Positions 23,348-33,713 of a DNA stretch of 64,000 nt are shown piece after piece. Every line of letters begins with the position of its first letter. Position 1 is the stretch's first letter. A program made the translations under genes and the position numbers. The notes under the pieces were generated by a model. It saw only the letters and a program-made list of their open reading frames with translations. It ran no database searches and was not told the origin of the DNA. Source of the stretch: Ditylenchus dipsaci (taxonomy: Eukaryota > Nematoda > Chromadorea > Rhabditida > Anguinidae); the NCBI GenBank assembly GCA_004194705.1, contig SADC01001318.1, forward strand, positions 558,001 to 622,000, written 5' to 3'.

Positions 23348-24481
23348 TACTTTTAAATTTAAATAAAATTTATTTTTTCTTCAGGATTTATTAATTATTT
23401 CTTTTCATATCACCTATTTGTCGAAATTTTTAAAAAGTCATCAACCATTATGTGGCATTGTGATTTTCGAATTTTAAAACTATTTGACGCTACTTTATAA
23501 CACCCGCCAAGATCCTCCCCCCCATCGATTCTTTTATATTGATGGTCATAAATTGCCTCAGAATGATCAATCCAAAAGCTTGATCTACCTATAATGACTT
23601 AGATGCAGAGGCTTCAAATAATATACACTTTAATCTATAAAATCACGCTGAATTAAAAGCTATGAAAGAATATTGTCCGGCTCGATACTTTTTTCCGGCC
23701 GAAAAATTGCGCACTTTTAAACAATCAATAATTATTTTCTGTTTTTTTTGTCATATACATGAGTTTATGTGCTTAAAATGTTATTGAGAAGAAGGGCTTA
23801 AACTTTTTTTGATTGCGTATTGAAAAAATAATTTTGCAAAAAGTTACGGGTAAAAGTTTGAAAAATTCTAGCTTGCCCCGATATTTATTTCCGCTACTGT
23901 ATATTAGGTCACAGGTTCAAAAACTACTGGGTGCACAGCCATTTTCACCCACTTTAATTTACAAGTTTGATGTCTAAATTATCATCAAACTCTTAGCTAT
24001 ATAAATAATTTGTTAGCGAAGGGTAAAAATAAAAAAAAATAGTGTGAACCTAGTGGTATTCGAACCTATGACCTAAGCAATGCATATATAAAGCCCATTC
24101 AATACTCTACTTAAATACTCTACGGCCTTCTTATCTTAACTTTTTGGCCTATGGACCCGAAATATCAACAGAATTTATTTAAAGGTGTATACTGGTTTTC
24201 TAGTGTGTGACCAAACTCCCATGGATGAATTGAAAACAAGTTCGCTAGGTTTCCTTGTCAGACACATAAAATGCCGAATTCCAACTCAATTGCAGCGTAT
24301 TTGCGCAAGTATGTCAACGGAAACGGTACTTTGCAAAACAGTAGCCAGTTAAATAAGCACTCTTCCAACACAATTGTTCAAAAAATGCAAATTTTTTAGA
24401 ACTAGACAACAGTTTTTGCTTTCCCTCTTAGTTCTGCAGCAAAGAGACAAGCAGTCCTGATGTTTGAATATTGCAAAGAGG

Positions 24482-24786
24482 CTCTAAAAACCTTTTGCAG
24501 AGACGTTGTTAGCACCCCGTTGTTGTTGAGTAGCCCATAAATTTGTAGGAAGAGCAGCAAGGCGGCGACTCAAGGATGCTGCTGATGGCTGGAGGTGAGA
24601 TAAGAAGGAGACAGCAATAAAGATGCTGGTCATACGGTATTTGGGGCTGTGTTTTTGCTAAACTTTTTAACCTAAATAATGAAAGTGAAAAGGCTGAAAA
24701 ATGTTGCCAAATGTTTTTTTATGACCTTTAAAAAACCTGAAGTCTCAAGAAGATAAAATTCGAATTTTTAAATAGTCTACCCCTCT
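24482..24786. repeat. Direct duplication, copy 1 (decayed exon copy)
   Basis: Nearly identical to 25746-26048 in the same orientation. It includes a copy of the 25756-25851 exon at 24492-24588, in which GCACCCCG replaces GCACCCG. The extra C shifts the minus-strand frame after MGYSTTTG and brings a stop (TAA) within two codons. The copy is therefore a pseudo-exon. Confidence 0.8.
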
Positions 24787-25329
24787 AATGAACCCGTCCC
24801 TCAATTTTAAGGGTCAGCTTTGCATTTTTTTAACAATCACGAAATCTACCGATTTTGCTTTTTAGTTTTCAATTAAGCACCCAAAAATCTCGAAATTGGC
24901 TTGAAATATTTTCGATTTTCGGCGGACCGGTACCCTGTAAGATAAAATACCTTAATTTTTTACCAAAGTCTTTTAATCCTACCCAGACCTGTGCATGGGC
25001 CTAAGCAGGCCTTAAATTTTCTCTAACTGTGTTCAGACTATTTAAAAATATTTCTAGGTGCTACTGGGGCACCGGGTCAAAAATTTTTAACGCCGGCTCC
25101 AGCGCCGGCGCTGACTAAAATTTTTCATTGGCCCCAGCGGCGTTCCGGCGCTGTTTTTTTCCCGGAGCAGCGCCGGAACAACACTAGAGGTGAGCTATTT
25201 TTTTAATCATCAGGCGCCCAAGGTGCCGGCGAAAATTTCAACACAACAGAAGCCGTTCAATCAAAGTTTATTCTACTTATTCTACAACAACAAAACATTT
25301 CTAAACAATCATTTACACAGTGTGTCGAA

Positions 25330-25666
25330 AAATTCCCTGGTTTTGAAATGGTCATAACTCTTTTCTAAAGCGTTTTTTGAAATTCTGTTTTCGTCAATCG
25401 ATTTTTCTCGCCGACGACATTTTTTGGTGTATAATCTCAAACACACAATTTTCGCTTAGTCCCTTTGCGGTTTGGCCTTTACTCAGCCGGAGGACACCCA
25501 CAGACCACAGCCCAAACCATTAAGTGGTCTCCCAATAAGCGGAAATTGTGTTTTTGACATTATATACTAAAAATGTTGTCGGCGAGAAAAATCGATAGGC
25601 GAAAGCGAAATTTCGAAAAAAGCTCTATGAAAAAGTTACGACTATTTTAAAAACAGGAAATTTCTT
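25330..25666. repeat. Palindromic element between the duplicated segments
   Basis: The left arm (CCTGGTTTTGAAATGGTCAT, GATTTTTCTCGCCGACGACA) mirrors TGTTGTCGGCGAGAAAAATC and AAAAACAGG on the right. The centre contains CCGCTTAG / AAGCGG-type complements. No target duplication was found. Confidence 0.6.
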
Positions 25667-25755
25667 GTAATATCCTGTGCAATAAATACAATGCGCATTA
25701 AGTTCATAATCACAATAATTATTTTCAAACTAGAGAGAAAAATTTCTCTAAAAAC

Positions 25756-25851
25756 CTTTTGCAGAGACGTTGTTAGCACCCGTTGTTGTTGAGTAGCCCA
25801 TAAATTTGTAGGAAGAGCAGCAAGGCGGCGACTCAAGGATGCTGCTGATGG
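25756..25851 (-). CDS. Probable Hox gene B upstream exon
   Basis: Flanked by a good acceptor (CTTCTTATCTCACCTCCAG) and a donor AAAAG|GTTTTT. It encodes 31 residues, ISSILESPPCC then SSYKFMGYSTTTGANNVSAK. The exon leaves one base (G), which with the TG opening the exon at 8979 makes a Val codon. The joined protein would read ...NNVSAK-V-AADTMAAVAQ. Composition (Ser, Thr, Tyr, Gly, Asn) fits a Hox N-terminal region. The link across about 16.8 kb is inference from phase, strand and composition. The nearby frameshifted copy at 24492-24588 supports this one being the functional version. Confidence 0.5.
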
Positions 25852-26048
25852 CTGGAGGTGAGATAAGAAGGAGACAGCAATAAAGATGCTGGTCATACGG
25901 TATTTGGGGCTGTGTTTTTGCTAAACTTTTTAACCTAAATAATGAAAGTGAAAAGGCTGAAAAATGTTGCCAAATGTTTTTTATGACCTTTAAAAAACCT
26001 GAAGTCTCAAGAAGATAAAATTCGAATTTTTAAATAGTCTACCCCCCC

Positions 26049-27296
26049 TTTTTTCAAAAATTTCCCGAAATTCAGTTGGGGGGGGGGGGGGGTGGTGGTT
26101 GAGTTATTAGAGCAGGGTGAGTTATTAGAGGAAATACGGTACTCTCCAAATTTTAAGGTCGGGGTATATTCTAGTGGCGTCTATTTTTGCCATTTGATAG
26201 CTAAGATACCAGGCTACAAAAGAGCTAGTAGGTCTTAATAGCAAAAATGAGGTCATTTGAAGAAACAATTCCCACAATATTAAATCTTATCACTATCCAA
26301 ATATAGACTATCGGGAAAGACTTTAAAAACTACAGGGAGAATTAAAACAATAAAAAGTTGAATTGGCTGAAATACGAGTCTTCACTGTAAAAAATGATAA
26401 TAGAAAATCAGTGCTACCGAGAAAGTATGATCCACACCAAACTAAGACACACTATTTTCTAATAAAAGCTATAAAAAACATTGCGAAGATTGCATAACTT
26501 CAGTTAATCTACTGACACCATCAATAAAAGCACAACAAAAATATTTTAATGTTTTTTACTCGATAACTCATCAAGATACAAAGCAAGGATACTGGTCACA
26601 AAATCACAAAAAATTTTAATCAACTGTCGAAAAAGAAGGTGATATTTTATTTTGGCCGCAGAATACTGAATTTCGGCCGCATAATATTTAATTTTGGCCG
26701 CAAATTTTAATTGGCCGCAAAATACTGAATTTTGCCCGCAGATTTAATTTTTTTGACTATACTTGCTCAATTAGTAGAAATGCAAATGCAAAAATTCATA
26801 CTTCAATGCAAAATTCGACCCTAGTAGCGAATACCGCAAGCCTAAGGGCTAAGCCTAAACTTGTTGTTTGCAAGGGTAGTTACAGCAATTTTATAAGGTC
26901 GGATTCTTGGAGGGGGGTGGTGCTGGTATTCGCTACTAGCGCCCAAAATTCGATTCTGGTTGTCTGCCATGTATCCATCTATATCGCTTTGCCGAGCGCA
27001 CCGAGAACTCGAGCAACCTAATTGATATACACGTTTGCTTAAAAGGTATTAGTTGGAAAATAAGCATTGACATTTTTAAGGGGTCAAACACAGATGAACA
27101 GGTGGAAGTCATACACCATTCATGCCAAGTAAATGACCGCTTAGCTCAAGCAGGTATCTAGTAAATTTTTCCCCCCACCAAAATTGCTTTAAACTAACTT
27201 AACAATTTGCATAACATATGTGATATTTGAATTATTTTAAAGGAAGAAAAAATTGACCAGGTGACCATCTGCAAAAACCAAGTTGACACTACGATG
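26049..27296. other. AT-rich non-coding stretch
   Basis: Holds GTTATTAGAG(C/G)-type low-complexity sequence, TTTGGCCGCA(A/G)A tandem units at 26650-26745, and the repeat unit CTAAGCCTAAACTTGTTGTT at 26845-26945, also present at about 3968-4075. No exon recognised. Confidence 0.5.
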
Positions 27297-27309
27297 AACG
27301 GACACGGAA

Positions 27310-29110
27310 AATGTGTCCGGCGGACGATTTTGTCCGGCATATATAAAAGGGACAATTGTGTTCGGCTAGTATAAAATGACCGATTGTGTCCGGGGCTGAT
27401 TGTGTCCGGCGACTGATTGTGTCAGGCTCCTATGAAGAAATGCCAAAATTTTTTTGACATCCACATCCATCCGGATGTCAATTTTTTTGACATCCTGACA
27501 TCCAAATGACACCCGGATGTCAAAATTTTTGACATCCGGATTTCCAAGTGATATCTGGATGTTTACATCCGCCTCCGGCTGGATGTGGATGTCAAAAAAT
27601 TGCTGATATTCACTTTCAATTAATAGTATGGGTACAATAACCTATTTAGACAAGAGACATAAAAAAGATGCAATCACTATACATGGGCTAACAATGGTAA
27701 ATATTTATTTTGACGTGAAACCAAGACACTAAAGTGAAACAAATTAAACATTCATCAGACCCAAATTGAACCCTAGCAGCACTTCCCTTAGAAGCAACTC
27801 CTCCAACGAGCAGCCCTTGACACCGCCGGAGTTAATAGACAAACGTGAGAAACCTCGCTCTGGAGCTTGGGAAGTCGCGGGAATCACGAGCAAATCGAAT
27901 GCCAGTTTGGTGAGCTGAGGCAACTGAAAAACGTTCAAGTAGCCGGAGGAGAGAATAAATATTTTTGAGAAAATAATATTTTTGAATGAAAATATTGGAT
28001 CAATCAGCAAGGCGATCAACAATCAGCAAGGCATACCGTAGAAGCATGATCGATCCAGTATTGCCATGTAGAGCCCTTCTTTCACAACTTTCACAATCTA
28101 GCCTTGTCCAGATGAAGGAGAACTTCTTTGCACTTCGTGGCTCATGGCGACTAGCTTGACTGAAGAAAAAGTATAATTTCGGTTAAGAATTATTCGGGAG
28201 GGAATGGACTATTGAAAATTGTAGATTTGGGAATCGGAGGAATGGGACCAACGATGAGACGGAAAGAATAAAAGAAAATCTTTCTGAGTGTTGCGGGATT
28301 TTAGCTTATCCATTTTTGCGGAATTAGGCTATGGTTTTTTTCGGAACAACAAAGAAGAAGAGTTAGAACAAGGAAAAAAGAATGTTTCGGCCACAAGCCG
28401 AAAAAATCCGCAAAAGCATATTGACATCCGCCATGAAAACATCCGCCATGAAAACATCCGAAAAAACATCCGGACATCCGCTGACATCCGACCTAAAATT
28501 TTTTGACATCCTACATCCACATCCGGCAAAAAAAAATTTGACGTCCACATCCACATCCCAAATCCGACCCAAAAATTTTTGACAAAAAAAAATTTGACGT
28601 CCACATCCACCACCGGATGTGGATGTTTCGGATGTACACATCCAAATCCGGATGTATCTTCCGGATGTTTTTACAGCCCTGGTCACAGTCAGGGTCCCTT
28701 CATTAGAAGTCAAAAATGATAATAAGGGTAAGAACCAGCAAGTATATCTAGAGGATCACACCACGTTTGAGGTTCGTCGCTTATTCTGTTGGGTTTAAAT
28801 TGGTGAAATTGTTGATCTGGCGATGGAAAACTATGTTAAAACCATGATTCTTGGTAGATACCGTCTCAAGCTGGGTCAGATCTCTCTTTTCGCCTCGTTC
28901 CAGTGACTAAAATACGGTGTAATAGCCAACAGATCAATTAATTGTTCTCTATTGCTGATTAGAGGTGTTAAGGATGAATTTGGCCGTTTTACTTATGCCG
29001 GACACAATTGTCCTTTATATACTAAAGAGACACAATCGGTGGTGTTATACTAGTCGGACACAATTATCCCTTTCATATATGCCGGACACAATCGGTGCCG
29101 GACACAATTG
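27310..29110. mobile_element. Decayed DNA-transposon composite with TTGTGTCCGGC inverted repeats
   Basis: Inverted terminal regions contain repeated TTGTGTCCGGC units plus CATATATAAAAGGGACAATTG on the left and its relative on the right. Inside them lie CATCCGGATGT-rich segments (27448-27600 and 28425-28680), the latter ending TTTTTACAGCCCTG, a hAT-like end. A hAT C-terminal fragment is on the minus strand. I could not define target duplications, so the boundaries are approximate and two elements may be nested. Confidence 0.6.
27744..27950 (-). pseudogene. hAT transposase C-terminal (dimerisation) fragment
   Basis: The frame reads LPQLTKLAFDLLVIPATSQA, PERGFSRLS and later SLEELLLREVLLGFNLGLMN before the stop. 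The LA...L.IPATS...ER.FS signature is the hATC dimerisation domain at the C terminus of hAT transposases; here Ala-Pro replaces the more usual Ala-Ser before Glu-Arg. The catalytic N-terminal part was not found. It lies within the TGTCCGGC-repeat element at 27310-29110. Confidence 0.75.
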
Positions 29111-29285
29111 ACACGTACAGTAATTAACATTATTTATCCGGCTTGTCCAGTCGAAAGTCTTCTCGAGTTTTCTCGAATTTAAAGGTCGAAACCTTACAAA
29201 AAAACTATTAATGGCACTAACATTTATTCAGGAACAACATTTATTCAACACCAACATAATTCAGCAACAACATGCGAGTTGGTCA

Positions 29286-29519
29286 CTACAGATTAAAGAA
29301 CGGAAACGATTGTATATCATTGCGACGGACGCCAATTTTATTGATCTGAACACAAACACCCAGCTGCTCACGATTGCCTGCCCAAGGAATATTTCGCGCA
29401 TTCAAAAGATTGAGCATATCAGGACTTGGAGCAAAAGCGTCAAAGTGGGCATTTAGCACAGCTTTGCGGCAAGCAACAATATGAGATCCCTCAGCAAAAC
29501 GGAAACAGAGACGAGGTAC
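29286..29519 (-). CDS. Unidentified spliced gene, 3' exon
   Basis: A terminal exon of 77 codons and a TAG, beginning VPRLCFRFAEGSHIVACRKA and ending RRNDIQSFPFFNL. It has balanced, codon-like composition and no low complexity. The acceptor TTTGTTTTAAG matches in phase 0 with the CAA|GTAATA donor of the upstream exon at 29994. I do not recognise the family. The sequence includes VLNAHFDAFAPSPDML and NIPWAGNREQLGVCVQINK, which look like a folded domain. The gene lies between Hox gene A and the hexapeptide exon of gene B, on the same strand. It could be a host gene, or a relic from an unrecognised element. Confidence 0.7.
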   Translation of the reverse strand, partial: VPRLCFRFAEGSHIVACRKAVLNAHFDAFAPSPDMLNLLNARNIPWAGNREQLGVCVQINKIGVRRNDIQSFPFFNL

Positions 29520-29665
29520 CTTAAAACAAATTCTTAATACTGTGGCTACGGTAGCATGTAGCTACGGAATTTCAATACTGTGGAGTCAATACGTCCCAAC
29601 TCCAAACAAATTTTTACGGGGTATTTTTGGTGGTTCTTAAGAGTCTTAGTATTTTGACAGGATTA

Positions 29666-29965
29666 CAGTCGAACCTCTTTAACCCAACGCCAAAAACTGA
29701 AATGGGGTTGGGTCACACTGACCTTAAAGTTTATGATGGTAGTTTGTTTAGTAACCCTAGGGTTAAGAGGCAATACAGTGGAGCTCAATTGGATTAAAGA
29801 TTGTCCAGCAAGTTTAGACAAGATTTAAATACAGGCGAACCTTTTTGACCCGACAGCCGACAAGACGAGACACAGGGTTACGGGTTATCAAGGTGTCGGG
29901 CTACCGGGGTATCGATTTAATTTAAGTGTGGAGTACCTGTGTGTTGGATTATAGAGGTCCGACTG
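29666..29965. mobile_element. Tc1/mariner-type MITE in the unidentified gene's intron
   Basis: Ends CAGTCGAACCTCTTTAACCC and CCGACTG are imperfect inverted repeats bounded by TA at 29664-29665 and 29966-29967. It lies in the intron between the exons at 29286-29519 and 29994-30126. Similar CAGTC(A)...CTC ends occur near 14310, 41465 and 61370. Confidence 0.65.
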
Positions 29966-29993
29966 TAGCTACAAAAAATAAGGTTATTATTAC

Positions 29994-30126
29994 TTGATCA
30001 TCACGCCTTTCATTTATCATGTCGTAGGTAGCGATGTAATCCAAAAGGACGTTTGCACGAGCTTCCGTATGGGTAGCGATCCAGTTCTGATTCAAACGAA
30101 TGACCAGGACAGGATCTTCATCAGTC
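29994..30126 (-). CDS. Unidentified spliced gene, middle exon
   Basis: Encodes 44 residues, TDEDPVLVIRLNQNWIATHT then EARANVLLDYIATYDMINER. The acceptor CTATTTTTAG and donor CAA|GTAATA fit. Its first base G completes CAG with the CA left by the upstream exon at 30537. Helical, mixed-charge sequence with no repeat. Not recognised. Confidence 0.75.
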
Positions 30127-30536
30127 CTAAAAATAGAAAGCAAAATTGTAAACCAGGTGGTGATGGTGAAGAATGGAATTTAAAAAAATCAATCAATCAG
30201 AATTCGTCAAGAAGTGTGCGAATTTTCGATACCTTATACTTTTTTTATAAGATCTGTCTCAGATTAAAAATATGATGTCGCAAATACACTCAGAATTTGA
30301 TGGCGACTTTTTGACGTATAAAGTCAAAATCAATTTTAGTCTAACTACTGATTGGGATAGCCTGTAGGTGACCGTCAACCACAGCGAGTCTACTATAATA
30401 ATAACATGACTGCCGAAAATCCAAAAGAGTATTCTGATGACAACTTTTTAAAAAAATATATATCAATAAATTGGCCAGTAGTCGAAAGTAAGCACATTTA
30501 TCAACAAACCCTGTATTGAGTGTATAAAAAACTTAC

Positions 30537-30628
30537 TGGTCAAGCACCTTGAACACAATGTCTTCCTCGGCAGCTTTTAGACCCAGCTCCTTAGCGATGA
30601 TTTCGGATGCTTTGCAAGGAGGATGACC
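30537..30628 (-). CDS. Unidentified spliced gene, upstream exon
   Basis: Encodes GHPPCKASEIIAKELGLKAA then EEDIVFKVLD plus two bases (CA) before a strong GTAAGT donor. The acceptor is ATCTCCAG. All three exons of this gene join without a frame break. The 5' end of the gene was not found: a segment at about 30700-30765 behind TTTTTCAG reads FAFASAFVAQKLKDFEMYSF but does not match in phase. Confidence 0.72.
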
Positions 30629-30899
30629 CTGGAGATAGATTAATTGAGCATACTTAATGCAAATTCACTGTGTTCAAGCTTTAAAAGAAGAAAGAACTCT
30701 TAGAAAGAATACATCTCAAAGTCTTTTAATTTCTGAGCAACGAAAGCAGAAGCGAAAGCAAACTGAAAAATGATGAGATTTTACAAGGTAAGTCAAGAAA
30801 TTTCGACCCTTTAAAAGTTCTATAACTTTTTTGAACCTGTTTTTTAATCAAACTTAATGCAAACTCATCGACTTGGAATCAAAGATGTGCATTTGGTTT

Positions 30900-31145
30900 T
30901 ATTACAACAAAGAAGTAGGACCAAAAATGGTCCTTTTTCAGGACTCATGGCCCTAACTGGATCTTATGAGACTTTGGTCCACAATAAGGACTTGGTCCTC
31001 ATTTAAGACTTTGGTCCTCAAATAGGACCAAGCGCCTTTTTGGACCAAAATCTCATGGGTAGCAATTAGGACCATGAGTCTGACAATAGGATCTTTTGGT
31101 ACTATCTTTTTACATACCTTATTCATTCTGAGAAAAGGACATGTC
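30900..31145. repeat. GGTCC-rich irregular tandem repeat
   Basis: Repeated GACTTTGGTCCTCA(A/T)(A/T)TAGGACC-like units in both orientations. It is probably a decayed palindromic element or minisatellite. The frame across it is an artefact. Confidence 0.5.
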
Positions 31146-31167
31146 GTTCTATTTTTCAATCATCTTG

Positions 31168-31545
31168 ACCCCAGGGGCCGTAGTAACAATAGTAGTAACA
31201 ACTTCCGTGGCTAAAAGTGGAATATCTCGGAGTTCCGTTCACTTTTTGAAAATCAGTTTTTTGCAAATCAAAATAGACAAGTTTTATCTTCAGATTTGAA
31301 TCGCTCATCGGCAATGAGAGCTAGCACTTAATGCAAAAAATATCCGCAGCTTCGGATATTTTTTGCATTTAGTGCTAGCTCTGGTTACCGATGAGCGATT
31401 CAGATGATTGTAATAAAATCTGAAGATAAAACTTGTCTATTTTGATTTGCAAAAAACTGATTTTCAAAAAGTGAACGGAACTCCGAGATATTCCACTTTT
31501 AGCCACGGAAGTTGTTACTACTATTGTTACTACGGCCCCTGGGGT
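31168..31545. repeat. Near-perfect palindrome, arms about 185 bp
   Basis: ACCCCAGGGGCCGTAGTAAC at the left end mirrors GTTACTACGGCCCCTGGGGT at the right end, with the arms meeting near 31355 (TATCCGCAGC / TTCGGATA) and almost no spacer. A small insertion (about 16 bp, near 31404) is the main difference between arms. Such a structure would extrude a long hairpin. No flanking duplication is obvious. Confidence 0.85.
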
Positions 31546-31756
31546 TCTATTAGAGACTGCCGTTCTGTTACAATAAATGGGGTATATATAAAAATAGGAC
31601 CAAATGCACATTTCTGCTTGGAATTGAAAAGCAATTCTTTGGCATATAATGACAAAAACACAATTTAGAGGCTTTGATTTTGGGCTAAATGCGTGCCAAT
31701 CAAAGCTGTGAGCAGGGATATCAGAACATCTGACCTAGGCGATGCATACATGTATG

Positions 31757-32113
31757 CAGTGATTTTCTGGCTCTCGCTCTGGCTCCGAACAAGAGCCAGA
31801 GCCGGAGAAAACTTTTTCAAGTTGAAAGCTCAGAGCAAAAGCCGGAGAAAAATTCTCAAATGAGGATCTTGGCGCCAGATCCAGAGAAAATTCGAATTTT
31901 ATATGCATTTTATAAATGCGTATGACGAATATATACGTAAAATTTTCTAGCATAGAGCTGAAGCCAGAGCAGGAGCGAATTTTTTCAAGTTAAGAGCTCA
32001 GAGCAAAAGTCGGAGAAAAAATTTTCAAGTTGAGAGCCCGAAGTATAGCCGGAGCAATTTTTTTAAATTGAGATGTCGGAGCCGGAGCGAAAAATCACAA
32101 AAATACATCACTG
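31757..32113. mobile_element. hAT-like MITE with CAGAGC(C)GGAGA repeats
   Basis: Ends CAGTGATTTTC and AAATACATCACTG, with target copies CATGTATG (31749-31756) and CATGTACG (32114-32121), matching 7 of 8. The interior consists of degenerate GAGCTCAGAGCAAAAGCCGG-type units. Confidence 0.7.
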
Positions 32114-32121
32114 CATGTACG

Positions 32122-33491
32122 TATATCTTCTAAAAGGACCCATGGTGTCTTATTTGTTAACTCCTCTTTGAAGGTGGAGGCCTCATTAGAATACGCCTTT
32201 TAGGCCTTAATAGGCCTTTTTGAGATGGGCCTTTTTTAACACCTGTTGGGAGGTGGGGCCTTATTAGAAGGTGGTCCTTATTAGAAGATATACGGTATGT
32301 CCCCTGCCCCTTTTCAAAGTTTTTTTTTTCTTTCAAAAAATTAATCAAGCTAGATGCTTTGTCTGCAATTTTTTTAGGCAACTTTTAATAGCGCATTTTG
32401 TGTTTAACCCCAATTTAAAGCATTTAAAAAATTGTTTGGAGAAACGAGGCAGGAAAAAATGCCGTCCAGTTTAAAAAAATGCACACGGCTTATCAAAACC
32501 GCAAAAAAAGAAAACCTTGATTTTTCAACTTTTTGCGGGAAACTAAAAAGCCTTTTCAATTTGACTAACACGAGGATTTTCAACTGTAACGTTGAGCTAT
32601 CTAGGGGTTTTCGGACCTGTTGAGTATAATTATTTGTGACATCATACCTCCGAACATGAGCATACTTGGACGTGCGCCGGAGTGCGCCCGGAAAATTTTG
32701 GAAAAATTGGGGCGCCGGTTGGTTAGAGATGCGCGCACTCACTTACCTTAGACATAATTCCGGGCAAGGCTCTTGATCAAAAAATGCATTTAGAGGCTCA
32801 GAGCCCAGACAAAGCGCTTTTTATGAGCATACAAGAAAGTGCAGAACTGAATTAATTCACTTCTCACCAGGCTGAAGAAAAACCACCCATTTTCAGAGAG
32901 TCGCTGTGAAAAGTGGGCTATTTGAAGGCATTGCACTCATGTTTATACTTGTGCCGCCGAAAAAAACGACGCCGGGCACACCAAACCATTTTTTACATAG
33001 ATCTTAAAAAATGGCACCGGGCGCCGTGACAGAAAAGATGGCGCCGGGAAGAAAAATGCGAAAAAATTGGCGCCGGGCGCCGAGTAACTTACATAGAGAA
33101 AGTTTTTTTTATTTTATATCACAATTTTATCGCTATTTCAACTTATAATGTAGAATTTAAAGGAACGGAGCAGTATGAGTCATGAAAGCTAAAAAAGCGG
33201 AAAGAATCAGTACAAAACACAGTTCAGGAACAACTAAAAGAGGCTATTTCTATAATAAGAGAAAACATAAAAAAACCCGAAACCAATTTAGATATTGAAA
33301 ATTTTAAGAAAAGGTCTGATTTATGAGGTCGAACAACAATTTTTCTCAGATTTACCTTGTTTTTACTATAAATTGACACTTTTATGTTGATGGTCATAAT
33401 TTTTCCCAGAATAATCGAAAAAAAGTTTGACCCACCAAAATGTAGTTAAGATTCAGGGCTTTCAAATAATTTAAAGTTGTCTAAAAATAAG
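32122..33491. other. Non-coding stretch with GGCGCCGG patches
   Basis: No gene. It holds a partial hairpin-family copy at 32715-32760, low-complexity GGCCTTATTAG-type sequence at 32160-32290, and GGCGCCGGGC patches at 32960-33080. Confidence 0.5.
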
Positions 33492-33499
33492 GGTGGAAC

Positions 33500-33705
33500 C
33501 AGGGTTCACAGATCGAAAATCGCAAAAGCAGGATTTTGTTTCCAAAAAGCAGAAATTTAAACCAAAAAATCTATAGAAAGCAGGAATAAGCTGTTATAAA
33601 ATGCTGTGAGATGTGCGAAAATTCCTGCTTTTTCACGGACAAAAAGCAGATTTTAAAATAAAAAAGCAGGAAATTTTTGCTAAAGCAGGACATCTGTGAA
33701 CCCTG
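33500..33705. mobile_element. hAT-like MITE with AAAGCAGGA units
   Basis: Ends CAGGGTTCACAGAT and ATCTGTGAACCCTG are perfect inverted repeats, flanked by a perfect 8-bp duplication GGTGGAAC at 33492-33499 and 33706-33713. The interior is made of AAAAAGCAG(A/G)A units in both orientations. Confidence 0.92.
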
Positions 33706-33713
33706 GGTGGAAC

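Larger units (their letters stand above)
23350..25745. other. Repeat-bearing non-coding stretch
   Basis: Contains a SINE-like unit near 24045-24090 (GTATTCGAACCTATGACCTA; its complement resembles a tRNA T-arm), the first copy of a 305-bp duplication (24482-24786), a GGCGCCGG-rich patch at 25085-25180 and a palindrome at about 25330-25666. No intact gene. Confidence 0.5.

Noticed and set aside
28288..28713. Overlapping frames rich in D-V-M-F or T-S around 28.3-28.7 kb
   Set aside because: They arise from CATCCGGATGT repeat units read in several frames.
30700..30770. Segment FAFASAFVAQKLKDF as the 5' exon of the unidentified gene
   Set aside because: Its only GT leaves a phase that does not fit the exon at 30628.
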